A program made the translations under genes and the position numbers. The notes beneath the pieces are model-generated. The model was not told the DNA's origin. It did no database searches and saw only the letters and a program-made list of their open reading frames with translations. This document shows positions 16,275 through 25,748 of a stretch of DNA of 64,000 nt, one piece after another (position 1 is the stretch's first letter; each line of letters starts with the position of its first letter). Origin of the DNA: Bog-756 sp963699055. GTDB taxonomy: Bacteria > Actinomycetota > Acidimicrobiia > Acidimicrobiales > RAAP-2. The stretch covers positions 1,116,001 to 1,180,000 of the forward strand of contig CAVOTA010000002.1 of assembly GCA_963699055.1 (NCBI GenBank). The letters run 5' to 3'.

Positions 16275-19200
16275 TCAGCCGAGGGTCGGGGCGATGCCCA
16301 CGACCGCGGCACCACCGACCGAGCCGACCGGCGAACCGGAGAACGCGGCATCGCCGAAGTTGAAGACGCCACCGTCCTCGGCGACGAGCCAGTACCCTCC
16401 CCCGTCGGAGGTGGCCGTCACTCCCACCACCGGGGCGCTCAGCCGCCTGCCACCCATCGACCCGAGGAACGGGGCGTCGTACCCGAACACCCCCCCGTCG
16501 GACGCCACCAACCAGTAGCCACCGGTCGCACCGGCGGCGATCCCGGTGATGGCGCCGTCGAGGTGGCTCCCGCCCATCGAGCCGTGGAAGGCGGCATCGC
16601 CGTAGGCGAAGACGCCGCCGTCGGCGGCCACCAACCAGTAGCCGCCGCCGTCCGCGGTGGCGGCGATGCCGACGACGGGCGCGTCGAGGTGGCTCCCGCC
16701 CATCGAGCCGTGGAAGGCGGCATCGCCGTAGGCGAAGACGCCGCCGTCGGCGGCCACCAACCAGTAGCCGCCGCCGTCCGCGGTGGCGGCGATGCCGACG
16801 ACGGGCGCGTCGAGGTGGCTCCCGCCCATCGAGCCGTGGAAGGCGGCATCGCCGTAGGCGAAGACGCCGCCGTCGGCGGCCACCAACCAGTAGCCGCCGC
16901 CGTCCGCGGTGGCGGCGATGCCGACGACAGGCGCGTCGAGGTGCTCCCCGGCGTCCGAACCGAACAGGCCGGCACCGCCGAACGGCAACACCTGCCCGTC
17001 ATCGGTGGCCACCCGGTAGCCCGAGGTGTTGATCACCGTGAAGGCACCTACGGAGGTGTGACCCGAGGTCTGACCGACCAGGACCAGTTCGTGGGTGCCC
17101 GACGTCAGGTCATCGGGGACGGTGAACGTCAGGTCGACGCTGCCGTCGGGGCCGGCGGTGACATGACCGACATCCACGGACACCGAGTGGACTGTGGCGT
17201 CCACCGTCTCACCGGGTGTGAACCCGGTCGCCGTCGCCGTCGCCGTCGCACCCTGCTTGACCGCGCCGGGGGCGACAACGGTGGACTCGGGCTCGACCTC
17301 GCTGCACTGGGACGAGAATTCGGTCGTGTGGTCGGTGGTCGGCGACCCGTTCGTGCTCGAGGTCAGCGTCGCCACCAACGGGGTGCCGACGGCCTGCAGG
17401 GGAATGGTGGCGACGAGCGTCCCGGATGACGAGAACGTGTCGGTCTGCAGGAGCGTCCGACCTTCGGGTGAGCCGGTGCAGTCGGCGCCCGTGTAGATCT
17501 GCACGATGGTCCCGGCGGCGGCGGTCGGGACCGCCACGAGCACGCTGGTCCCACCGACCCCGGTCAGGTTCGCCGCCACCAGGACGGGGCCCCTGGTCGC
17601 CGGAGTGGTGGTGATCCCGCCGTTGTTGTCGTACAGCAGGTTGCTGAGGACGGTCGTGCTCCCGGTGGAGATGCCCGCTGCTCCGTTGTTCGCCACCACG
17701 TTCCCACCCGCCGGATCGGCGGGCCACGGACCGTCCGAGGTGGGCGCGACGGCCGTCGGGCTCCCGCCGATGACGGTGCCGGTGGTGCGGGAGAGATCGA
17801 AGATGCCGTATCCGCTGTTGGGGACGGTCGTCGTCCCGTCCGCTCCCACGCCGATCTTGTTGCCCTGGACGATGCTCGGTCCGAAGAGGTCGAGCCCGTC
17901 CGCCGACGGCGAGCCCGAGATCACATTGCCCGACCCCGGGGTAGGCCCGCCGATGGTCCCACCCTGGGTGCCCACGGTGACCAGGGCCACCTGCGAGGGC
18001 GGGCGCGATCCGGAGCCGAACGTGGTGGTGCCGATGGTGAAGGTGGCGGCGGCGGTGACCGCCGCGCTCGGGGTACCCGGGAAGGGGGCGATGGCGGCAT
18101 TGCCGAGCGCGGTCGTGCCGATGAAGTTGTTCTGCACGGTCGCCGCCTCGATCAGCGCCAGGTTCTCGAGATTCCCCGAGATCGTGTTCTCCTTCTGGCC
18201 GGGAATTCCGATCCGGGTCCCCGTACCGTTGAGCACCTCGACCCCCAGGCCGTTGGGCAGCGCAGTCGTGCCGATCCTGTCGGTGCCGATCTGGTTGCCG
18301 ATGACGGACTCGTGGACCCCCGGGGTGGTCTGCCCACCGATCTGCACGCCGATCCCGTTGGCCGAGATCTGGTTGTTCGGACCGAGCGTGTCGCCGTTCC
18401 CCAGGAGCGTCACTCCGTAGGCCTGGGTGCTGCTCGGTACCGTCACGCCGTCGGACACCGGACCGATGATGTTCCCCTGGATGAACGTGCTCAGCGGGCT
18501 GGTCTGGATGGTGCCTGATCCCGGGAAGGCCCCGCTCGGTCCCGTGAACTTGGACGAGCTCACGTAGGTGGCGACCCCGATGGACTGACCGGTGATCACG
18601 TTGCGGCCGACTCCGGCAATTCCGACCGTGGTGGTCGTCGCGCCCCGGACCGCTACACCGGTCGGTGACCCGCAGACGTCGGGCAACGCCGTCTGCCCGG
18701 TGATGTCCGTCCCGATCAGATTGCCCTCGACACTGGTGCCCGACACCTTCGTCCCGTCGACATCGACCTGGGCGGTGGCAGCCCCCGTGATGACATTGCC
18801 GGCACCGGCCGATGTGCCCCCGATGACGTTCCCGGATGCCCGCCCGTTGACCACCACGCCGAGGAGGGGCACCTGCCAGAAGTCGGTGTCGCTGGGCAGG
18901 CACTGCGGGATGGCTGTGCCCCCGTTGATCAGGCCGATGATGTTGCCCTGGACCGAGTTGTCGTTGGCCCCGTTGGTGTAGCCGCCGATGGCCACCCCCG
19001 CCGTCCCAACGGCGGCATAGGCGGGCACGGTCGAGCCGCTGTCGGCCGAGGAGCCCGCGGCCTGGGTGAAGACGGTCTCCCCGTCGATGATGTTCCCGGG
19101 GGCCTGTCCGGGACTCGACGACGGCGCCCCGATGAAATTGCCCGAGGCGTTGTCGATGAACACCGGCTCGAGGTCGCCCGCGTAGCCCCCGAACGGATTG

Positions 19201-20948
19201 ACGCCGATGGAGTCGCCGAAGACCTTGTCCCCGGTGGAGGTACCTCCGATGGAGACGCCGGTGCTGGCCTTGTCGATGAAGTTCCTGTCGGCGGCGACCG
19301 ATCCGCCGATCAGGTCGTTCGAGGAGTTCGTGACGCTGATGCCGACTTCCACCGGGGTGGCCGTCGTGTTGCTGTTGTTGCCGACGATGTTCCCCGCGAT
19401 CGTGTCGTTGCCACCGACCGCGTCGACCAGGATGCCGGTGGCGACGTTCTCGACGTCCATCCCGCGGATCGTGTCGTTTGCTCCTGAGACGTGCAGGCCG
19501 ATCCCCGTCGTGCGGTCCAGGGCGGTCCCGTCGATCTCCAGGTACCCACCGGTCACCGTGGAGGCATCGATCGCCACGTTGGCCGCGGTGATCGTCGGGA
19601 GCGGCGTGGCCGGAGCCAGCGTCGGCGTCGCCCCGGTCGGAAGGTTGAACGTGATGGCGCCCCGACCGGCGGCGTCGACGGCCTGGATGGCGGCACGCAG
19701 GGTGCACTCCGGCACCGTCGTCGAATTGACCACCACCGTGGATCCGGTGTCGCAGACGGGCTGGGTGGTGTCCTTCGCGGGCGCGTCGCCGACAGAGTTC
19801 ACCTCGTAGGCGGCCACGGTCACCTGTTTGGCGAGGAGGGGGCTGGTGTGCCCGTCGGTATCGGTCACCGAGAGCGTCACCGTGTACACGCCACCGGACG
19901 CGTAGGCGTAGGTAGTGGTGGCCGAATGGGTGCTGACCGGCTGGCTCCCGTCGCCGAAGTTCCACGTGTAGGTGGCGACCGCGGTACCTCCGGAGCCGGC
20001 GGAGGCCGACGCGTCGAAGTCGAGGGCCTTGGGGTTGGCGGGATCGGGCACGTAGGAGAACGCGGGAACGGGGAACTGCAGGGTCTTGGTGAGGGAGGCG
20101 GCCAGGCCCGCACTGTCCTTGACCGTCAGGGTGACCTGCTGGCTGCCTGGTGCGGCGTAGGTGTGCGTGGTGGTCGGTGCGGTGGTGGTCACGGGGGGCG
20201 AGCCGTCCCCGAAGTTCCAGATGTAGCTCTCGAGGGTCGCCCCGGGCGATGGCGTCGATGCCGACCCATCGAAGTCCACGGCCCCGGGGACCGTGGTGTC
20301 GGCGGTGTCGGTGAACGACGCCGTCGGCGGTGTTCCGCCCGCACCCACACTCATGTAGGGCGTCTGGGAATACCCCGACGGATTACCACCGATGCCGTAG
20401 TTCCACTGGACCCCGAGGCTGGCGCACAAGGTGCAGGTGCCCACGCCGAGCGAGCTCGCCGTGCTGTCCAGCGTGAACGTCTGGCCGGCGGAGAACGCCG
20501 TGAACCCGTTGGTGACGGGCTGCGTCCAGGTGACCTGCGTGCCGTCGACCGTCACGGTGATCCCGTCGCCGTCCTGCGGCGAGTAGCTGCTGATCGGTCC
20601 GTAGGCGGTGATCGTCACGTCGAAGACGCCTGGATTGGTCATCACCGTGGCGGTCTGTTCGAGTGGGCCGCCGACGGTGAGCACGTTCGGCGTCGCGCTG
20701 CTCTCCCCGGCCAGCACGGGGGTGCCGCCCACCACCCCGCTCTGGTTGATGTAGTAGCCACACCCCTCGGTGGTCGTCTCCGGGGTGGTGGCGCAGTTGG
20801 GGAGCGCGTCGGCGCCCGCCCGAGCCGCGCCGGTCACCTCGGTCGCGCCCACCAGCAGCAGTGCCGAGCAGACCAGCACCATGGCGAGGCGAACAAGCCG
20901 ACGGGCCTGGCGTGGCCCGCCCCGGTGGTGGGAAGCACCGTGGCGCAT
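16275..20948 (-). CDS. giant secreted protein: two PKD domains, beta-helix, DGGVF repeats
   Basis: A 1557-residue exported protein. A signal peptide (arginine-rich n-region, then LAMVLVCSALLLVGA) is followed by a beta-rich domain with four cysteines, two PKD domains (about 205-285 and 295-380, each with WNFGDGS), and a CSLREA-like segment with CTLRAAIQAVDA near 416. A long right-handed beta-helix follows (about 440-1180), with repeated GNIIG and GNVITG turns as in NosD-type surface proteins. After a beta-sandwich region, six copies of a 42-residue motif around GYWLVAADGGVFAYGDAAF run from about 1313 to the end; three are almost identical in DNA. There is no LPXTG or transmembrane anchor, so it is released or held non-covalently. 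GAGGAG lies 5 nt before the ATG. The role may be adhesion or matrix; no enzyme motif was seen. Confidence 0.82.
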   Translation of the reverse strand: MRHGASHHRGGPRQARRLVRLAMVLVCSALLLVGATEVTGAARAGADALPNCATTPETTTEGCGYYINQSGVVGGTPVLAGESSATPNVLTVGGPLEQTATVMTNPGVFDVTITAYGPISSYSPQDGDGITVTVDGTQVTWTQPVTNGFTAFSAGQTFTLDSTASSLGVGTCTLCASLGVQWNYGIGGNPSGYSQTPYMSVGAGGTPPTASFTDTADTTVPGAVDFDGSASTPSPGATLESYIWNFGDGSPPVTTTAPTTTHTYAAPGSQQVTLTVKDSAGLAASLTKTLQFPVPAFSYVPDPANPKALDFDASASAGSGGTAVATYTWNFGDGSQPVSTHSATTTYAYASGGVYTVTLSVTDTDGHTSPLLAKQVTVAAYEVNSVGDAPAKDTTQPVCDTGSTVVVNSTTVPECTLRAAIQAVDAAGRGAITFNLPTGATPTLAPATPLPTITAANVAIDASTVTGGYLEIDGTALDRTTGIGLHVSGANDTIRGMDVENVATGILVDAVGGNDTIAGNIVGNNSNTTATPVEVGISVTNSSNDLIGGSVAADRNFIDKASTGVSIGGTSTGDKVFGDSIGVNPFGGYAGDLEPVFIDNASGNFIGAPSSSPGQAPGNIIDGETVFTQAAGSSADSGSTVPAYAAVGTAGVAIGGYTNGANDNSVQGNIIGLINGGTAIPQCLPSDTDFWQVPLLGVVVNGRASGNVIGGTSAGAGNVITGAATAQVDVDGTKVSGTSVEGNLIGTDITGQTALPDVCGSPTGVAVRGATTTTVGIAGVGRNVITGQSIGVATYVSSSKFTGPSGAFPGSGTIQTSPLSTFIQGNIIGPVSDGVTVPSSTQAYGVTLLGNGDTLGPNNQISANGIGVQIGGQTTPGVHESVIGNQIGTDRIGTTALPNGLGVEVLNGTGTRIGIPGQKENTISGNLENLALIEAATVQNNFIGTTALGNAAIAPFPGTPSAAVTAAATFTIGTTTFGSGSRPPSQVALVTVGTQGGTIGGPTPGSGNVISGSPSADGLDLFGPSIVQGNKIGVGADGTTTVPNSGYGIFDLSRTTGTVIGGSPTAVAPTSDGPWPADPAGGNVVANNGAAGISTGSTTVLSNLLYDNNGGITTTPATRGPVLVAANLTGVGGTSVLVAVPTAAAGTIVQIYTGADCTGSPEGRTLLQTDTFSSSGTLVATIPLQAVGTPLVATLTSSTNGSPTTDHTTEFSSQCSEVEPESTVVAPGAVKQGATATATATGFTPGETVDATVHSVSVDVGHVTAGPDGSVDLTFTVPDDLTSGTHELVLVGQTSGHTSVGAFTVINTSGYRVATDDGQVLPFGGAGLFGSDAGEHLDAPVVGIAATADGGGYWLVAADGGVFAYGDAAFHGSMGGSHLDAPVVGIAATADGGGYWLVAADGGVFAYGDAAFHGSMGGSHLDAPVVGIAATADGGGYWLVAADGGVFAYGDAAFHGSMGGSHLDGAITGIAAGATGGYWLVASDGGVFGYDAPFLGSMGGRRLSAPVVGVTATSDGGGYWLVAEDGGVFNFGDAAFSGSPVGSVGGAAVVGIAPTLG
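16561..16938 (-). repeat. three near-identical 126-bp tandem repeats
   Basis: Consecutive units begin at 16561, 16687 and 16813, with a diverging unit at 16939. The period is exactly 126 bp (42 codons), so copy number can change without breaking the frame. The units encode the C-terminal GYWLV..DGGVF repeats of the giant secreted protein. Near identity at DNA level suggests recent amplification or ongoing homogenisation. Confidence 0.9.
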
Positions 20949-21115
20949 GTGTTCTCCTCGAGGCCGGCGAATGTGTGTCGACCAAACTCGGTGTTCGGCC
21001 CCGGTACCCTGGGCGGAAAGGGTAGCCCGAGAAGGTCAGACCGTGCGTCGGCATCAGGGCCCGACCGTCCGGGGCTGCGGGCGCCTCCAGCGGGTGCGCC
21101 CGGTCCGGATCTGGA

Positions 21116-21412
21116 TTACCGGGGACGATGACGGGGGACGACTCCACCCGGATCGACCAGTGACCCCAGGTAGTCCTCCAGGTTGTCCCAGCTGTCCTCT
21201 TCGCCGTCGGTCGTGGTCATGTGGTCGCGTCCGGCCTGGTCACCGAAGGCGAGGGTCATCACCACCTTCGTGACGCCGTCCGCCTCGCGCCGTTCGACCG
21301 TCTCGACCGCGTCCGCATCCGGCCAGCCCTCGAACAGCCACGTGTCGACGATCCGGGTCGGCCGCTCGATTTCCAGATACGTTCCTCGGAACGAGCACCC
21401 GGTCCCGTCCGC
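21116..21412 (-). pseudogene. SRPBCC/AHSA1-domain remnant, 5' truncated
   Basis: Directly after the YCII stop codon, and in the same frame, about 98 codons read FRGTYLEIERPTRIVDTWLF, then DGVTKVVMTLAFGDQAGRD and EDSWDNLEDYLGSL before a stop at 21116. This is the C-terminal two thirds of an Aha1/START-like (SRPBCC) domain, including the closing helix. The N-terminal part is missing and there is no usable start codon, so a deletion appears to have fused the end of the YCII gene to the middle of a neighbouring AHSA1 gene. Read-through of the single TGA would give a fusion protein, but nothing shows that this happens. Confidence 0.65.
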
Positions 21413-21751
21413 TCAGACGAGCGGATCGAACATGATCGCCCGGACCTCCTGTGGACAGCGGCACGCATCGGCGAACCGGGCCGCCCACGCCAGTGCATCC
21501 TCGCGTGCGGGCACGTCGACGATGGCGAATCCGCCGATGACCGCCTTGGATTCCGGATCGGGGCCGTCGGCGACCGTCCCGTCGGTGGCCACGATGCTGG
21601 CCCGCTGGCGCTCCACCCCGCCCCCGAAGACCCACACCCCGGCCGCCTGGGCCGCCCGGACCACCGCGTGGGCGGCCTCGCCCACGGCGGGCAGCTCCTC
21701 CACGGTGGCCGTCATGGCGCCGTCATCGAACGAGATCAGGTACTTCGTCAT
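21413..21751 (-). CDS. YCII-family protein
   Basis: A 112-residue dimeric alpha+beta barrel protein of the YCII/DGPF family. It starts MTKYLISFDDGAMTATVEEL and contains VFGGGVERQRASIVATDG, KAVIGGFAIVDVPAREDALA and CRCPQEVRAIMFDP, all typical. The family is usually annotated only as YCII-related; many members sit beside SRPBCC proteins or ECF sigma factors, as here next to an SRPBCC remnant. The start has a strong GGAGGAG site. Its last residues (FDPLV) may have been altered by the deletion that follows the stop. Function unknown. Confidence 0.8.
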   Translation of the reverse strand: MTKYLISFDDGAMTATVEELPAVGEAAHAVVRAAQAAGVWVFGGGVERQRASIVATDGTVADGPDPESKAVIGGFAIVDVPAREDALAWAARFADACRCPQEVRAIMFDPLV

Positions 21752-21810
21752 CCCACTCCTCCCCCGTCCCGGCGGCTCCTCCCACCGGCGCACCGATGGG
21801 GTCTGCTCCC

Positions 21811-22182
21811 TCACCCACGACCGTAACGATCGTCGAGCCGGACGACGTCATCGAGCTCCGTCGTGCTCGCCTCCAGGATGACGGTGTCCTCCAGGGCGGT
21901 CATCCGGTGCCGGGTCCCCGGGAGGAGATGGACCGCCTCGCCGGGCAGCAGCTCGAACGACTCCAGCGGGGCATCGGGGGCACCCACCTCGAAGAGCAGC
22001 CGACCCGACTGGACGGCGACCGTCTCCTCCTTGACCTCGTGGTACTGGAGCGAGAGCGCCTGACCCCCCGTGACGTGCAGCGCCTTGCCGCAGTAGCGCC
22101 CGTCGACGAGCGCGAAGTGCTCCTCGTGGCCCCACGGCTTGTCGACCCGCACCACACCGGACACCCACGACGCCTTGGTCAT
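21811..22182 (-). CDS. single-domain cupin protein, sugar-isomerase-like
   Basis: A 123-residue cupin. The sequence VDKPWGHEEHFALVDGRYCG, LHVTGGQALSLQYHEVKEET and LLPGEAVHLLPGTRHRMTAL gives both cupin motifs, with metal-binding His and Glu residues in QYHEVKEE and TRH. It resembles the cupin half of type II mannose-6-phosphate isomerases and is similar to stand-alone cupins proposed to isomerise or bind sugars. The ATG at 22182 follows GGGGGAG. It lies just upstream of the YCII gene on the same strand with a 59-bp gap, so they may be co-transcribed. Catalysis is not established. Confidence 0.78.
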   Translation of the reverse strand: MTKASWVSGVVRVDKPWGHEEHFALVDGRYCGKALHVTGGQALSLQYHEVKEETVAVQSGRLLFEVGAPDAPLESFELLPGEAVHLLPGTRHRMTALEDTVILEASTTELDDVVRLDDRYGRG

Positions 22183-22328
22183 TCCCACTCCCCCACGGCG
22201 CACGGACCGTGCGGTTCGCTGACAGATCCCACGTACCGTTCCGTAACCCGGAACCTCAGACTAGGCGCGGCGGCAGACGGTGGAACAGGGCGGGACCGGC
22301 GTCCGGCGTACGGCGTCCGGCGACCCAC

Positions 22329-24128
22329 CTAACCGGCCGCCATGCCGCCTCCCTGCAACGCCGGCAGCGCGGTGGCGCGCATCCGCCGAAGCACCCGGTG
22401 GGTGACCGGCGTGGCGTCCGGATGCAGCCCGCCGTTCGACCCGACCGCGGCGCGCCACGCCGCCTCGCGCCGGCTTCGCACGTCGGGATCGTCGAGCTCG
22501 GCGCAGTCGAGTCGACTGGTGTTGACGTCGACCGTGACGGTGTCCCCGTCCTCGACCAGGGCGATCGCTCCGCCGACCAGGGCCTCGGGTGCGACGTGGC
22601 CGATGACCAGTCCGACGGAGCCACCGGAGAACCGGGCATCGGTCATGAGGGCGATGGTGATCCCGCGTTGGCGGCACAGTGTGGTGATCTTGGAGGTGGG
22701 ATCCAGCATCTCGGGCATCCCGGGTGCACCACGGGGGCCCTCGTAGCGGATCACCACCATGTCGCGGTCGTGGAACTCGTCGGGCCGCTCGTCCAGGGCC
22801 TCGATCAGCGCCCGCTCGCCGTTGAACACCCGGGCACGTCCCGTGAACACCCCGTCGGTCATGCCGCCCTCGACGCCGGCGAGTTTGAGGATCGCCCCGC
22901 CGTCGGGGGCCAGGTTCCCCCGGAGCAGGCGGAGTCCGCCGGTGTCCTTGAAGGGCCGGGCCACCGAGTGGATCACCCGGTGGTCGGCGACGGGGGGCGC
23001 CAACCGGTCGATCTGCTCTCCGAGCGTCTCCCCCGTGCAGGTCAGGGCATCGCCGTCCAGGTGGCCGGCGTGGAGCAGTTCGGCGACCACGGTGGGGAGG
23101 CCCCCTGCGGTGTCGACGTCGACCATCGAGTACGTGCCGAACGGTCGCATGTCGACGATGACCGGCAGACGGTGGGACAGCGCGTTGAACTCGTCCTGGC
23201 TGAGGACGTCGTTCCACAGGTCGAGGCCGGCGGCACGGGCGATCTCCACACTGTGCAGCATGACGTTGGTCGAGCCGCCCATGGCGATGGCCACGGTGAG
23301 CGCGTTGCGCAGCGCCGCCGGCGTGACGATGTCCCGCGGGCGGATGCCCCGGTCGGTCATGGTGACGAGACAGTCGACGAGTTCGTCGGGGAACCGTTCG
23401 GTCCGACGGGGATCGTCGGACGTCGGAGCCACCATCTGGAGCGGCTCGAGTCCCAGCACACCGAAGAACGACTGCATCGTGTTGTAGGTGAACATCCCGC
23501 CGCAGCTGCCCTGACCGGGGCACGCGTGCAGGGCGATCCGGGCCCGGAGCTCGTCATCGGGCTCCGACGCCGCCTGGAAGGCCGAGACCAGGTCGATCCG
23601 TTCGCCCGTCGCCGGGTCGTGCCCCGGCTTGATCGACCCGTCGGACAGGACCACCGAGGGCACGTCGTGCTCCAGGAGGGCGGCGACCGTGCCGACCGGC
23701 GGCTTGTCACAGGCGACCACGGCGATCATCCCGGACACCCGGTTGGCGGCCAGGTGCACGGCGACGGCATCGTGCACGAGTTCCCGCCCGATGAGCGAGA
23801 ACCGCATCTCCGGGGTGCCGTTCAGCTGGCCGTCGGACACCCCCAGCGTGAACGCCGGCGCGATGAGGCGAACGGGCAGGTCGCTCCCGGCGATCCGGCG
23901 GGACATGGCGTCCTGCACCGCCGCCACCTTGGCCTGGACCCCGAGATAGCACTGGCTGTCGCCGAGGTTGCCGACCACGGCCCACACCGGGTCGTGGATC
24001 TTGGCGACGTCCTCACCCAGGAAGTGGGCCGTACCGACCCGCTGCACATCACGACCGGGGTTCGAGGACCTCAGGTCGAGGTCCTCGGTTCCGACGGTGT
24101 CACCTGTTGCGTTCTCGAGCCTGGTCAC
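22329..24128 (-). CDS. IlvD/Edd-family dehydratase
   Basis: A 599-residue iron-sulfur dehydratase of the dihydroxy-acid / sugar-acid family. Expected cluster cysteines are present in GDSQCYLG, VVACDKPPVG and CPGQGSCGGMFTYNTM. Further motifs are MGGSTNVMLHSVEIA, KDTGGLRLLRGNLAPDGGAI, RYEGPRGAPGMPEML and MTDARFSGGS. The first cysteine is in DSQCYLG instead of the PCNxH context of biosynthetic IlvD, so a pentonate or hexonate dehydratase is at least as likely as branched-chain amino acid synthesis. The start is GTG at 24128, with TAGGCT 6 nt upstream and no ribosome site, so it is probably leaderless. Confidence 0.82.
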   Translation of the reverse strand: MTRLENATGDTVGTEDLDLRSSNPGRDVQRVGTAHFLGEDVAKIHDPVWAVVGNLGDSQCYLGVQAKVAAVQDAMSRRIAGSDLPVRLIAPAFTLGVSDGQLNGTPEMRFSLIGRELVHDAVAVHLAANRVSGMIAVVACDKPPVGTVAALLEHDVPSVVLSDGSIKPGHDPATGERIDLVSAFQAASEPDDELRARIALHACPGQGSCGGMFTYNTMQSFFGVLGLEPLQMVAPTSDDPRRTERFPDELVDCLVTMTDRGIRPRDIVTPAALRNALTVAIAMGGSTNVMLHSVEIARAAGLDLWNDVLSQDEFNALSHRLPVIVDMRPFGTYSMVDVDTAGGLPTVVAELLHAGHLDGDALTCTGETLGEQIDRLAPPVADHRVIHSVARPFKDTGGLRLLRGNLAPDGGAILKLAGVEGGMTDGVFTGRARVFNGERALIEALDERPDEFHDRDMVVIRYEGPRGAPGMPEMLDPTSKITTLCRQRGITIALMTDARFSGGSVGLVIGHVAPEALVGGAIALVEDGDTVTVDVNTSRLDCAELDDPDVRSRREAAWRAAVGSNGGLHPDATPVTHRVLRRMRATALPALQGGGMAAG

Positions 24129-24200
24129 GCCGGAAGCCTACCGAGCCCCGGGGACCCGTCGTGATGGTCTCCCGGCGGGACCGGGTGCCGCCGCCCGCGG

Positions 24201-25643
24201 TCAGCGGGGGGACGAACCGGCGTGGGCGTCGAGCACCAGGGCGAGGGCACCGGTGAGCCGCTCGGCCGTCGGGAGGTGGAGCGACTCGTCGGGCCCGTGG
24301 GCGTTGGACCCCGGAACGAGGACGCCGGCCGCCAGCACCTGCGCATCGGGGAACCGCTCGGCCAGCCACCGCATGAAGGGGATGGTCCCGCCCTCGCCCA
24401 GCCGGGCGGCCGGATTGGCGAAGCAGGTCTGCGACGCCTGTTCGAGCGCCTCGGCCAGCCACGGGGCCAGCGGGACCGCGGCCCAGCCGCCGGCAGCCAT
24501 CCCCGCCTCCCAGGTGACCTCGGCGCCGGACGGGGGGTCCTCGGTCAGGACCCGGGCCACCGCCGCCATGGCCACCGCCGGGTCGCACGTCGGGGGGATG
24601 CGGATGACCAGCTTCAGGGAGGTGAACGGCCGCAGTACCGACCCGGCCTCGGCCGGTGGTGGCATGCCGTCGGCCCCGACCACGGCCACCGAGGCCTGCC
24701 ACGCGTTGCGCATCACCCGGTCGGTGGTGTCGACGCCGTCCAGCTCGAGCCCGTCGACCACCGGGAACGGCACCTCGTCCCCGTCGGAGGCATCCAGCGC
24801 GGCGGCCTGCTCCCGGCCCGCGTCGACCGCCCATGCCGGGGGGTCGACCCGTAATTCGGGCACGAGCACGTCGCCGGTCACGGCGTCCTCCAACCGGTCG
24901 AGCAGCCGGCGGGCGATGCGGAAGGACGAGGGGACGATGCCGCCGGCCTCGCCGCTGTGGACGCCGTGGCCGAGGACCCGGACACCCAGCGTGCCGACGA
25001 GCGCGCCGCGCAGCGACGTGGTCACCCACAGCCGGTCATAGGTGGGGCTGCCCGAGTCGAGCGCCAGCACCACGTCGGGTGTGCCGATCCGGTCGGCCAG
25101 ATGGGCGAGCACCTCGCGCAGGTGTGGACTCCCGCTCTCCTCGGAGCCTTCGGCCAGGAGCACGATCCGGCCGTGGTGACCCCCGGCGGCCCGCACCGCC
25201 TCCACGGCCACCAGGGCGGAGGGCAGGGCGTAGCCGTCGTCGGCCACCCCCCGGGCGTACAGCCGGTCCCCCTCGACCACCGGCGTCCACGGTCCACGTC
25301 CCGGTGCCCACCCGTCGAACGGCGGCTGCTTGTCGATGTGCCCGTACAGCAGCACGGTGCCGGTCGCCGACGGGTCCGAGGCGGGGACGTCCACCAGCAC
25401 CGTCGGCGTGAGGCCGGGCAGCCGCACGACCTCGACCGTGGCCCCGGGCAGGTCCCGGGCCGCGGCCCAGGAGGCGACGAGGTCCGCCGCCCGGTCCATG
25501 TGCCCGGCCTCCTCCCAACCCGCGTCGAAGGCCGGCGACAGGTTGGGGATGCGGGCGAACTCGACGAGGAGCGGCAGGACGTCGGACCGCCACCGGTCAC
25601 GGGCGGTGTCGATGGCGTCCTGGGGGCGGAATCCCGTGGTCAT
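24201..25643 (-). CDS. M20-family metallopeptidase (dipeptidase type)
   Basis: A 480-residue zinc peptidase of the M20 dipeptidase group. Metal and catalytic residues can be read in order: LLYGHIDKQP (GHxDxxP), ARGVADDGYAL, the catalytic glutamate pair in LAEGSEESGS, VVLALDSGSP, and the C-terminal histidine in VPGSNAHGPDES. The dimerisation domain interrupts the catalytic domain in the usual place (about residues 200-370). It probably releases amino acids from dipeptides in the cytoplasm. TAGGAT (25650-25655, minus strand) lies 6 nt before the ATG, pointing to a leaderless transcript divergent from the MarR gene. Confidence 0.87.
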   Translation of the reverse strand: MTTGFRPQDAIDTARDRWRSDVLPLLVEFARIPNLSPAFDAGWEEAGHMDRAADLVASWAAARDLPGATVEVVRLPGLTPTVLVDVPASDPSATGTVLLYGHIDKQPPFDGWAPGRGPWTPVVEGDRLYARGVADDGYALPSALVAVEAVRAAGGHHGRIVLLAEGSEESGSPHLREVLAHLADRIGTPDVVLALDSGSPTYDRLWVTTSLRGALVGTLGVRVLGHGVHSGEAGGIVPSSFRIARRLLDRLEDAVTGDVLVPELRVDPPAWAVDAGREQAAALDASDGDEVPFPVVDGLELDGVDTTDRVMRNAWQASVAVVGADGMPPPAEAGSVLRPFTSLKLVIRIPPTCDPAVAMAAVARVLTEDPPSGAEVTWEAGMAAGGWAAVPLAPWLAEALEQASQTCFANPAARLGEGGTIPFMRWLAERFPDAQVLAAGVLVPGSNAHGPDESLHLPTAERLTGALALVLDAHAGSSPR

Positions 25644-25748
25644 GGGGCGATCCTAGGCAGGGCGGTGGTGGAGGGCCGGTCCTGCCGCAGCCGTCCGCGT
25701 GCGTCCCCGGAGCCGGATGACGCGTGTACGGCCCGTCCACTTCGTTCG

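Noticed and set aside
16561..16938. Regular tandem repeats as a CRISPR array
   Set aside because: The units are contiguous 126-bp coding repeats with no spacers, in frame within the giant secreted protein, and no cas genes are near.
22238..22254. Small inverted repeat GTTCCG/CGGAAC upstream of the cupin gene as an operator
   Set aside because: The arms are only 6 bp with a 5-nt loop, no regulator is adjacent and no promoter elements line up with it; it could be chance in this composition.
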